Below, piece by piece: positions 1 to 7,011 of a stretch of DNA of 17,172 nucleotides. Source of the stretch: CAZTLE01 sp964614415 (lineage in GTDB: Bacteria > Bacteroidota > Bacteroidia > Flavobacteriales > Flavobacteriaceae). The stretch covers positions 1 through 17,172 of the forward strand of contig CAZTLE010000080.1 of NCBI GenBank assembly GCA_964614415.1. Reading direction: 5' to 3'. The position numbers and the translations under genes are program-made. The notes under the pieces are model-generated. The model made no database searches, was not told the DNA's origin, and saw only the letters and a list, made by a program, of their open reading frames with translations. Position 1 is the first letter of the stretch, and each line of letters starts with the position of its first letter.

Positions 1-1331
1 TAGTAGAAAGCCCTGGCCGGATCTCCTTGCTCATAGCAAATCTGTACGGCCTTCACATAGAGTTCAGAACTTTTCTTTCTCCAAAACAATTTGGACAGTT
101 CTTCCCGGCTTTCAAAATACAGCATATCCACAACCGCATCGGCCAACTCCATAGTACGGGATGCTTCCTCTAAAGCGCCTCCATCCTTGTTTTCGGCATG
201 TTCCTTAAGAAGTGCGCCTAGTTTGTCAATGAGTATCTCCAGCACATCCCGCTTGAACGGAGAATTCTCAATATCCTTTTTTGATATAAGATCTATCTCC
301 GGAGCCCGTAATCCGTAAAGTTGGACGGCTATCGCTTTGTCATACTGTTTTCTTGCCTCACCAAACTCCTTTCGCTGCACCAGTACTTCGGCCAGATTAC
401 TGAATAATGTACTTCGATGGGTCCGGTTTCCTTCACTGAAGGGCATAGACTGCATATGATATTCCCAGGCGCCGTCATTGTCACCCTTGCGTTTCATCAA
501 TACGCCCATGTTATTCAGCACCCTGTATACAGCCGTTGAATCCTCAATTCTTTCGGCAATTGCCAGTGATCTTTCATAGTAGGACAAGGCAGCATCAAAA
601 TCGTCTATAGTTTCATACACCACACCCATATTCGAATACCTTCGCATTTCTTGTCCGTCACTTAATGAAACGTCCTCAAGAAGTTCATCCACCTTTTGCT
701 GCATATCAAAAAAGGAATCGGCATATGAGCCATCACGCAGGTTTGCATAGGTCCCGGATGTGTTCAGATAGGTGATGATCAATCGCCCCAGGTCGTCATT
801 CCCGGTATGAATCCGAGCGGCTTGCCCGTAATTATCCAGAGCTCTTTGAAAGTCCCCGAGGGCATCGTAAACATCTCCCTTTTCTTTGTAGGCCTTACCC
901 ACTCTGGGATTAAGCGGGTCTGAGATAGCAATAAGCGTATCCAGGTAGAATAAGGCATTGGGATAATCGGGATAATCGAGTTTCTTGTGAAAGAATCCCA
1001 GGTTGTACAGGTTCTTCTTCAGTAATTCAATATCCGGATCAGCACTACCGGTAAGATGTACATGTGCTGTTCTGGCCGCCCTAACGGCTTCCAATTTCCT
1101 TTTTTGCCGGTAATTCCACTTTGCGTATTCATACCAAAGTGCTGCGGACTCCGAACTATGTGAAACGCGTTCGGATGTAAGAAATGACTCAAGAGCGACA
1201 GACATTTCTGCTGTTGAAATATCCAAAGACAAAATGGAATCGTATAACGCACGGTGATTGTCCTGCGCATTACTGTAAAAAGCAATGGCAAGCAATCCCA
1301 ACATAAAACCATATGTGCGAAGCAGTTTCAT
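1..1331 (-). CDS. Exported TPR protein, probably TPR-CHAT protease (partial, C-terminus outside window)
   Basis: The reverse strand is open for 443 codons from an ATG at 1331 to the window edge, with no stop. Residues 1-23 form a Sec signal peptide ending near YSNAQ, so the protein should leave the cytoplasm. The next residues are helical repeats. Clear TPR units lie near 223-260 (motif NMGVVYETIDDFDAALSYYE), 263-293 and 300-330. Residues 363-443 (ADAVVDMLYF, SKLFWRKKSSELY, GDPARAFY) resemble the helical segment that precedes the CHAT peptidase domain in Bacteroidota TPR-CHAT proteins. The catalytic His/Cys would lie outside the window, so CHAT is inferred. An SD-like GGGGAG lies 8 bases before the start. 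It is downstream of the S8 peptidase on the same strand, separated by a hairpin. The alternative is a TPR-type sensor kinase or LuxR-like protein, which I think less likely. Confidence 0.68.
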   Translation of the reverse strand, partial: MKLLRTYGFMLGLLAIAFYSNAQDNHRALYDSILSLDISTAEMSVALESFLTSERVSHSSESAALWYEYAKWNYRQKRKLEAVRAARTAHVHLTGSADPDIELLKKNLYNLGFFHKKLDYPDYPNALFYLDTLIAISDPLNPRVGKAYKEKGDVYDALGDFQRALDNYGQAARIHTGNDDLGRLIITYLNTSGTYANLRDGSYADSFFDMQQKVDELLEDVSLSDGQEMRRYSNMGVVYETIDDFDAALSYYERSLAIAERIEDSTAVYRVLNNMGVLMKRKGDNDGAWEYHMQSMPFSEGNRTHRSTLFSNLAEVLVQRKEFGEARKQYDKAIAVQLYGLRAPEIDLISKKDIENSPFKRDVLEILIDKLGALLKEHAENKDGGALEEASRTMELADAVVDMLYFESREELSKLFWRKKSSELYVKAVQICYEQGDPARAFY

Positions 1332-1374
1332 CTAAGATTCTCCCCAAATCTCGTTTTTAAAGATAACTATTATT

Positions 1375-1401
1375 GGGAGAGGAGCTTCACGCTCCCCTCC
1401 C
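1375..1401 (-). terminator. Hairpin between S8 peptidase and TPR-CHAT gene (terminator or attenuator)
   Basis: An 11-bp stem (1375-1385 with 1391-1401) closes a 5-base loop. One position is an A/C mismatch in plus-strand RNA but a G-U pair in minus-strand RNA, which points to function in leftward transcripts. The tail is AATAATAGTTATCTTT, not a clean U-tract, so termination may be partial. Confidence 0.5.
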
Positions 1402-1422
1402 GGTAGTTCAAATTAGATAGTA

Positions 1423-1447
1423 CCTAAACCTAACTATTCAAACTAGA
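1423..1447. repeat. Left inverted copy of a short repeat flanking the S8 gene
   Basis: Read on the minus strand this stretch begins TCTAGTTT and ends TTAGGTTTAGG. The same two blocks occur in the same order on the plus strand at 2724-2751, so the S8 peptidase gene lies between two inverted copies. The copies share 8 and 11 exact bases around a variable centre of 6 or 9 bases. This copy abuts the S8 stop codon. It may be chance or part of local promoter or terminator structure. Confidence 0.4.
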
Positions 1448-2719
1448 CTAATAGTTAATGTACGACGAGTACTTAATGAGATTCAGATCGGGATGATATA
1501 GCGTTTCGGCAATAACTTTGTCCACGTGCTCTGCGACCGTCATATTAGGAGCGTATACCATCCCGGCCATTGCCGAAGTAAATGAACTCGCATAGGACGT
1601 TCCCGAAACCAATATAAACTCATTCGGATCCAGATGAAATCGGATATCTGTCCCTTTGGCCGCGATATCCACTGACTGCACACCGTAATTTGAGTAGTTG
1701 GCCAGAGAAACAGAGAATGGTGCATTGGCACCAAGTGCCGCCACAGCGATGATGTTATCCACCGGATAGGACGACGGATAATGTACAAAAAGATCGTTGT
1801 TGGACCCCTGATTTCCAGCTGAAGCCGCTATCAATACATCCTCACCAGCCTCCTCCACAAATCGTCCAAGCAAATCATAATTACTGTGATACCATCCAAA
1901 ACTCATGTTGATAATGTCCACATCTTCATTGTTGACCGCATACTTGAATCCACAAAGGATATCAAAATAATTGCCCTTTCCGTATTCGTTGAAAACCTTG
2001 ACCGGCAGAATTTGGTGCGGCACATTGAACTCTTCCAAAGAGGCGTTTATGAATTCCGAGACGATGGTTCCATGTCCATAATCGTCATAGGGGTCGTTGT
2101 CCTGATTTACAAAATCCCATCCGAAGTAATCCTCCATCCCCTGATCTGTACAGGTTTGTGAGTTCTGTTGGGTGTTGTACAGGAACGGATTGGAGAACCC
2201 AAAATAGTTGTAGTCTACTCCTGTGTCCAGAACTGCAATAGTCACATTTGTATTGGAGGAGACCATCGCGCCCATGCCAAGGGAAATATCGGCTGGGCCA
2301 AAGGAAGTGCCCAATTTAAGTCCGTCATGCTGAAAGATAGGGTTGAAATCGGCTCCTTCCAGATCATCTTCTTCTTTAGCAACGATCACCCGGTCTTCAA
2401 TATTTGGTCCGGAACCACCCGGTAATTGTGTTTCGAAAATCCATAATTCGAGTGTTGGGTCGGCGCAGGGGCATGTCTTGATTTCCATCACCCCGTACTG
2501 GGCACGCAATTGCTGCTTTTCGGCTTCGGAAAGGCCGGGATCGTATTGAACAACCATCTGATTATTGGGATATGCAAAATTCCCTCCGCGGGTTTGACTT
2601 TCATTCACGGTTTCAGAATCGATCGCATTATTGAGATCGGGTTGATTCGATTCACTGGTTTCACATGAGATACAACAAATACAAATTGTGGCCATGATGG
2701 CAGTTACAAATTTTTTCAT
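1448..2719 (-). CDS. Subtilisin-like (S8) serine peptidase, lipoprotein
   Basis: This is a 423-residue secreted protease. Residues 1-19 are a lipoprotein signal with probable lipidated Cys19 (ICCISC). Residues 50-100 resemble a short subtilase propeptide and carry an unusual C83-P-C85 pair followed by ELW. The catalytic domain runs from about 140 to 400. It has Asp165 (AVLDTGVD), His216 (YGHGTIV), the oxyanion Asn303 (SAGNQG) and nucleophile Ser375 (SGTSYAS), so the triad is complete. It has no T9SS sorting domain and ends soon after the catalytic Ser helix. The start at 2719 places the signal peptide correctly. The gene lies between a T9SS cargo gene and the TPR-CHAT gene, all leftward. The strong terminator upstream at 2756-2794 implies its own promoter, but I see no good match. 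Its natural substrate is unknown. It could process the neighbouring envelope proteins. Confidence 0.93.
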   Translation of the reverse strand: MKKFVTAIMATICICCISCETSESNQPDLNNAIDSETVNESQTRGGNFAYPNNQMVVQYDPGLSEAEKQQLRAQYGVMEIKTCPCADPTLELWIFETQLPGGSGPNIEDRVIVAKEEDDLEGADFNPIFQHDGLKLGTSFGPADISLGMGAMVSSNTNVTIAVLDTGVDYNYFGFSNPFLYNTQQNSQTCTDQGMEDYFGWDFVNQDNDPYDDYGHGTIVSEFINASLEEFNVPHQILPVKVFNEYGKGNYFDILCGFKYAVNNEDVDIINMSFGWYHSNYDLLGRFVEEAGEDVLIAASAGNQGSNNDLFVHYPSSYPVDNIIAVAALGANAPFSVSLANYSNYGVQSVDIAAKGTDIRFHLDPNEFILVSGTSYASSFTSAMAGMVYAPNMTVAEHVDKVIAETLYHPDLNLIKYSSYINY

Positions 2720-2723
2720 GTTA

Positions 2724-2751
2724 TCTAGTTTAATTAATAATTAGGTTTAGG
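2724..2751. repeat. Right inverted copy of a short repeat flanking the S8 gene
   Basis: On the plus strand this stretch begins TCTAGTTT and ends TTAGGTTTAGG. It is inverted relative to the copy at 1423-1447. It lies between the S8 start codon and the terminator of the upstream T9SS gene, so it would sit in the S8 leader or promoter region. Confidence 0.4.
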
Positions 2752-2755
2752 ATTT

Positions 2756-2794
2756 AAAAAGAAGCCCGGGTCCTTCCCCGAAATCCCGGGCTTC
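2756..2794 (-). terminator. Intrinsic terminator of the T9SS cargo gene
   Basis: A perfect 10-bp stem, GAAGCCCGGG/CCCGGGCTTC (2761-2770 with 2785-2794), has a 14-base loop. In the leftward direction it is followed at once by a TTTTT run. This is a textbook intrinsic terminator for the gene ending at 2805. It separates that transcript from the S8 peptidase gene. Confidence 0.85.
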
Positions 2795-2804
2795 AACACA
2801 ATAA

Positions 2805-5405
2805 TTATCTCTCGACAATTATTCTCTTGTACACGGTTTCCCGATCTGTACTTATTTTAACTATGTATACGCCCAGTCCCAGTTTGGTATTTCCGTTCCA
2901 CGGAATGTGGGCACGGCTATCTGCACGAACTGAATCTTCAAAGGTGTATAGTGATTTTCCATAGAGATCGAATATCTCAAAGAAAACCGGAGAATCATAG
3001 GTAGTATCGATACCAAAAGTGATATTACCATCACTTGGATTAGGACTTATTACGACCCTTTCACCAAAATTTGATACCCCTCTAATCGGATAGAAACACT
3101 GCTGGGTTGAGGTACCCGAAACAGTTCCGTCATAACATACAGCCGTCACTTGCCAAATAAAACAATCATCCTGCATATTTACCGGCACGTTATAGCTATT
3201 CGTCAATACAGAAACCGGTTGTAATTGTGCCAGTTCCCGACATTCCGGACAGCTTATCTGCGGATCGTTGATACCAGGTGAGCTCACAAAATATGAGGTC
3301 GCTCCAGGCACAGGATCCCAGGTAAGGGTTGATCCAACAACTTGTAAATTGGTTGGAGCGGGCAGTTCCTTGCAATCGGGTTTGATGTCTTCCAACAAAC
3401 TACAATCGATGGGGCCGCACAACTCGCATTCGGTCTTCACACAATTAATACAGATACTTCGACCGAAGCAGGCCTCATTACAATCGCTCTTAACTTTGTG
3501 GATAAGGAAATAATACAGGTTCTCATCAATCGGCCCGTAGCTGTAGTTCTCACCTGTACCCATATCTACGAATGTATAGGGTCCTCCCGATGGGTTCGGG
3601 CTGGAGAACAAATACCACTCGTGTACAACACTTGGGTTATTTCCGTATGGATATACCGGCTGAGCGATGATATTACCCGCAAAGTCGAGTCCCATTTGGA
3701 ATTCGGCCGTGAACTCCATTGGCTCACCCACACCGTTGGGCCAGAATTCTTCGATCAGGCAGCAATCTGCCTCACCGGTTGGAATACTGGTTGACGAACT
3801 GCGCAAGCCCTCCTGGAATTGAACCCTTGCAAAGCAAAGCTCTCCGCATTCGGTTATTACCCGGTGGATAACCGTGTAATACAGACCATACTGCGCATCG
3901 TTGTAGAGCAATACCGGACCAGGTCCCGTAGTAGTCGTACTATGGACCGGCGTATACGGACCGCCTGATGGATTAGGACTGGAAAGAATATACCACTCAT
4001 GAGTTACATCGCCCAGGAAGTCATAGGTCTCGAAGTCTTTGGCGATCAACGAATAACCTCCACTACTCGCATCCACATCCAGAAGGAAACTGGCATCGGT
4101 GAACTCATCACAGCAATCGATAATTTTAAAGTCATGAATTATTGATACCCACCCGCATTGCGGATCGTTAATGGCAAGCTTAACTCCATAGGTCTCACCT
4201 ACCTCAAATGTAACAGGGTTCTCAGGATCATTTTCGAAAAGCTCTGTGATGTTCACAAAATCGGGTGAGCCTGTGATCCATCCCGCTCCCGAAATCCAGT
4301 CGTAGTCACCATTGGAATCCACGATCCAAAGATCCATAAAGTAGCTTCCCGTATTCAGGGTTGCACTACCGTTCACATACACATCTTCTCCAAGGCAGAA
4401 TTCCGTCTGATCCACTCCATCTTCATTTTCGTAGTGATAGTCTACCGAATCCGGTTCGATCATAGTGAAGGTCTCGGACCATTCTATCCATCCACATGGA
4501 CTGTTAATGGCGAGTTTCACGCTGTAGGTGGTACCGGCTTCAAAGATCAGCGGGTTTTCCGGATCATTCTCGAAGAGCTCGGTCAGATTAATTAGATCCG
4601 GTGAGCCCGTGGCCCAACCGTTTACGTTCTGATCCTCCAACCAGGTCAATGAGCCATCATTATTCACCCTCCAAATATCAATGAAGTAAGAGCCCGTATT
4701 GGCCGTAAGACTTCCATCCATATAAACATCGTCCCCTATACAGAAAACTTCCTGCTCATTTCCATTTTCATCCTCAAAATGAAATACCACGTAATTGTTC
4801 GTAAAACAGAAATTATCAATTCCGATAACCTCATTTTGAGAAGGAGATCCGGCAACATCCGTTATGAAGGCAAAACCGGAAACATTACTGATTAGGTTGT
4901 TCCATTGGTTGGGATTGTTCATTGTCCAGGCACCGTCGTTGCTGGCCGGTAAATTGTTGCTTGGCCGTATGGGAGCACATATTCGCACCCATCCGTTATT
5001 TTCGGTGATAACGACATTGGTCGCCAGGAATGTGGCCGACAGTGTTTGTGCTGTTGCCGTACCCTGATACATAATAATTCTCGGAGTCATATTGGGTGAA
5101 TTGTTGGCTACACCGTCGTCAAAAACGTTGTAGTCCCAACATAAGCAGCCTCCCCCGTTTTGTCCCAGGTTTCCTACATAATCGGTTTCATTGAAAATCC
5201 ATGAACCCACTGTACTGGCACCGTCGTTACCCTGCATATAGTTTGTGCCGTCCGAAGTTGGAGGCGCATTATTAATGCTAATTGTAGCTGCCGAAGTTTG
5301 CCAGTTACCTGTGGTAGCATTAAAGTTTTCGCAATTGGCGGTCTGACCGAATGACCAGGCTCCCCATAATGCGAAAACTACAAACAGTACTATTCTATGT
5401 TTCAT
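2805..5405 (-). CDS. Large Cys-rich surface protein with T9SS type A sorting domain
   Basis: This 866-residue protein has a Sec signal peptide (about 1-20, ending WSFGQ) and a C-terminal T9SS sorting domain (about 779-866, with VVISPNPSDGNITF and GLGVYIVKI). It should therefore be exported across the outer membrane. Residues 25-203 form a beta-rich domain with a CLCWD motif. Two tandem repeats follow at about 205-316 and 322-430, both with ELFENDPENP, NTGSYF and VKLAIN. A second duplicated pair lies at about 437-530 and 561-653, both with SSPNPSGGPYT and a CxxxCF ending. Then comes a Cys cluster (652-678) and a fibronectin-III-like domain (about 684-772). About 28 cysteines suggest disulfides. 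It has no visible catalytic motif, so a binding or adhesive role is likely but unproven. It is divergent from the sigma factor gene and ends at a strong terminator. Confidence 0.88.
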   Translation of the reverse strand: MKHRIVLFVVFALWGAWSFGQTANCENFNATTGNWQTSAATISINNAPPTSDGTNYMQGNDGASTVGSWIFNETDYVGNLGQNGGGCLCWDYNVFDDGVANNSPNMTPRIIMYQGTATAQTLSATFLATNVVITENNGWVRICAPIRPSNNLPASNDGAWTMNNPNQWNNLISNVSGFAFITDVAGSPSQNEVIGIDNFCFTNNYVVFHFEDENGNEQEVFCIGDDVYMDGSLTANTGSYFIDIWRVNNDGSLTWLEDQNVNGWATGSPDLINLTELFENDPENPLIFEAGTTYSVKLAINSPCGWIEWSETFTMIEPDSVDYHYENEDGVDQTEFCLGEDVYVNGSATLNTGSYFMDLWIVDSNGDYDWISGAGWITGSPDFVNITELFENDPENPVTFEVGETYGVKLAINDPQCGWVSIIHDFKIIDCCDEFTDASFLLDVDASSGGYSLIAKDFETYDFLGDVTHEWYILSSPNPSGGPYTPVHSTTTTGPGPVLLYNDAQYGLYYTVIHRVITECGELCFARVQFQEGLRSSSTSIPTGEADCCLIEEFWPNGVGEPMEFTAEFQMGLDFAGNIIAQPVYPYGNNPSVVHEWYLFSSPNPSGGPYTFVDMGTGENYSYGPIDENLYYFLIHKVKSDCNEACFGRSICINCVKTECELCGPIDCSLLEDIKPDCKELPAPTNLQVVGSTLTWDPVPGATSYFVSSPGINDPQISCPECRELAQLQPVSVLTNSYNVPVNMQDDCFIWQVTAVCYDGTVSGTSTQQCFYPIRGVSNFGERVVISPNPSDGNITFGIDTTYDSPVFFEIFDLYGKSLYTFEDSVRADSRAHIPWNGNTKLGLGVYIVKISTDRETVYKRIIVER

Positions 5406-5463
5406 AATGTGAGTATTGTTTGGTTACTTCCTACTCTTTTACAGGCTTTTCAGATTCCGCCTA

Positions 5464-5477
5464 GTGAATCGATTCAC
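5464..5477. promoter_or_regulatory. Perfect 14-bp palindrome, candidate operator
   Basis: GTGAATCGATTCAC is a perfect palindrome in the 151-base gap between the divergent T9SS gene and the sigma factor gene. It lies 22 bases ahead of the TTTG element of the sigma promoter and about 60 bases upstream of the T9SS start. That suits a dimeric regulator controlling one or both genes. No binding protein can be named. Confidence 0.45.
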
Positions 5478-5499
5478 AAGTAAGAGGGGAAGTATCTGT

Positions 5500-5530
5500 T
5501 TTGTTACCCAATAATTTTCAGTTATTTTAG
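5500..5530 (+). promoter_or_regulatory. Bacteroidota-type promoter of the sigma factor operon
   Basis: TTTG (5500-5503) is followed after exactly 19 bases by TATTTTAG (5523-5530). This is close to the Bacteroidota primary-sigma consensus TTTG-N19-TAnnTTTG, with one mismatch in the -7 box. Transcription would begin near 5537, giving a leader of about 20 bases with GGGGAG ahead of the ATG at 5557. Confidence 0.6.
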
Positions 5531-5556
5531 GGAGCCTTATAAATTGGGGAGTTTAT

Positions 5557-6108
5557 ATGCCTTTAGACCGAGACTTTGTTGACGGATTTCTGAAAGGAGA
5601 TCCTGAAGTTCTTCATACCATTTATACCAGATCTTTTCCTATGGTGTTACGCTATATTCGAAGTCATGACGGTACTCGGAAGGATGCCGAGGATATTTTT
5701 CACAACGCACTGCTCAACATTTTTGTAAAACTGAAACAACAAAATATTCAGATACAATCCTTCGAAAACTACCTGTTTACGGTGTGCCGGAATGCCTGGC
5801 GAAGAGAAGCTACAAAAAATCGGGTAACAAATCCCGATGTAATCCCTCTTGTAGGTGAAGACGCGGACCGGGCTTCTTTTTATGTGGAACAGGAACAATA
5901 CGACCTGTTTCAGGAAAAGTTCAAAGCCTTGTCACAACAATGCAGGGATATCCTAAAGATGGTGTTTAACAAAAACACCTATGCCGAAATCGTAAACCAC
6001 TTTGGGTATTCCTCTCAAACGGTAGCCCGGCAACGGGTGTTTAAATGTAAGGCGAGATTGGTGCAACTCATTAAAAAAGATCCGCGCTATCGCCGCCTGA
6101 AAAACTAG
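5557..6108 (+). CDS. ECF-type RNA polymerase sigma factor
   Basis: This 183-residue cytoplasmic sigma-70 family factor has the two-domain ECF layout. Region 2 spans about 8-88. It contains the core-binding motif DAEDIFHNALLNIFVKL at 43-59 and FENYLFTVCRNAWRR at 69-83. Region 4 spans about 121-172, with CRDILKMVF and the helix-turn-helix YAEIVNHFGYSSQTVARQR. There is no extra C-terminal domain, and the length is normal. The ATG at 5557 is preceded by GGGGAG at a 5-base spacing. The next gene starts 3 bases after the stop, so sigma factor and membrane TPR partner are almost surely co-transcribed. The promoter looks like a housekeeping one, so activity is probably set by the partner protein. Likely targets are the divergent T9SS/S8/CHAT genes. 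This is inferred from position only. Confidence 0.93.
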   Translation: MPLDRDFVDGFLKGDPEVLHTIYTRSFPMVLRYIRSHDGTRKDAEDIFHNALLNIFVKLKQQNIQIQSFENYLFTVCRNAWRREATKNRVTNPDVIPLVGEDADRASFYVEQEQYDLFQEKFKALSQQCRDILKMVFNKNTYAEIVNHFGYSSQTVARQRVFKCKARLVQLIKKDPRYRRLKN

Positions 6109-6111
6109 ACT

Positions 6112-6915
6112 ATGGAACTGGACGACATACTATTGCGTAAACTGGAGCAATATCTGGGCGATGTCATGAGCGCAGAAGAACGCGAAGCTTTTCAAAAAGA
6201 GATTGACGCAAATCCCGAGTTGCAAGAATTCATCGCCGCCTATCGGCAAACTGACGATCTAAGTAACGACGGTTGGCCACTAGCCGATGATAGCGAACAA
6301 TTGGCAGAGGCTCTAGCCGCTTTCCGGGATAAAGAAACACGAGACTTTGAAGAAAAGCTAAAATCAGCATCATCCCGATACCACAGCACATCACCCGGAC
6401 AGTCGGTCCCATGGCGTAAAATTGGCGGCTGGACAGCTATTGCCGCAGCACTGGCGTTATTGGTGTATGTATTGCTTCCGAAGAATATTTCGATGGAAGA
6501 TGCCTATCTCACCTACAGTACCTGGGAAGAAGTACCGTCACTGGCGGTAAAAGGTGATATTGATGACGACCCCAGAAATACGCTTGAAACCCTTTTCAGA
6601 GACAGAAATTTTGAAGACGTCCTTGATCTGGGTAGCCAATTGGTTTTGGAGTCCACTTCGATCGATCCGAATCTATTGCTTTATCTCGGAATTTCGCAGC
6701 TTGAAACCAACCGCTTCGATGATGCGATCGCTACATTCGATCAGCTCACAACGAGTAATACGCTGGACGCGCATAAGGGCTTTTGGTATAAGGCTATGGT
6801 GTTTCTAAAAAAGGGGGATAAAGAAGCAGCCACAGAAGCTTTGAACGAGGTCACAAGCAATGAGCATAATTACAGGTATGAGGATGCAAAGTCGCTCCTT
6901 AAGAAACTCAAATAA
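6112..6915 (+). CDS. Single-pass membrane TPR protein, probable anti-sigma or sigma partner
   Basis: This 267-residue protein has three parts. Residues 1-103 are hydrophilic and begin LLRKLEQYLGDVMSAEEREAF, which resembles the short helical N-terminus of Bacteroidota anti-sigma factors (motif form: leader, L..EE...F, NPEL). Residues 106-122 (GWTAIAAALALLVYVLL) are one transmembrane helix. Residues 145-265 form a TPR region, clearest at 187-217 (LYLGISQLETNRFDDAIATF) and 222-246. The N-terminus should face the cytoplasm and the TPR part the periplasm. I see no zinc-binding HxxxCxxC motif, so it is not a classic zf-HC2 anti-sigma. It lies 3 bases after the sigma gene. The arrangement suggests that it tethers the sigma factor and senses a periplasmic partner, perhaps the exported TPR-CHAT protein. 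The anti-sigma role is inferred. Confidence 0.75.
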   Translation: MELDDILLRKLEQYLGDVMSAEEREAFQKEIDANPELQEFIAAYRQTDDLSNDGWPLADDSEQLAEALAAFRDKETRDFEEKLKSASSRYHSTSPGQSVPWRKIGGWTAIAAALALLVYVLLPKNISMEDAYLTYSTWEEVPSLAVKGDIDDDPRNTLETLFRDRNFEDVLDLGSQLVLESTSIDPNLLLYLGISQLETNRFDDAIATFDQLTTSNTLDAHKGFWYKAMVFLKKGDKEAATEALNEVTSNEHNYRYEDAKSLLKKLK

Positions 6916-6962
6916 GAACTGCTTCAGGTTTGGAATTTATCAATATTCTTTTAACAACGAAA

Positions 6963-6984
6963 CCACCCTCAAGACCGAGAGTGG
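6963..6984 (-). terminator. Hairpin between convergent genes, probable terminator of the lipoprotein gene
   Basis: An 8-bp stem (6963-6970 with 6977-6984) has a 6-base loop. One pair is C/A in plus-strand RNA but G-U in minus-strand RNA. In the leftward direction it is followed by TTTCGTTGTT. It therefore fits the gene ending at 7012 best, though it may also stop rightward readthrough from the sigma operon. Confidence 0.55.
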
Positions 6985-7011
6985 CTCCTTATCAATCTAT
7001 AGCTAATTCTA

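Noticed and set aside
1019..1312. 97-codon reverse frame near the left edge
   Set aside because: The neighbouring reverse frame is open for 443 codons with a signal peptide and TPR motifs, so this is its shadow.
1..6915. Type III-E CRISPR (Craspase) locus suggested by TPR-CHAT plus sigma factor
   Set aside because: No Cas protein, no repeat-spacer array, and the TPR protein has an export signal. Only the general CHAT/sigma theme is shared.
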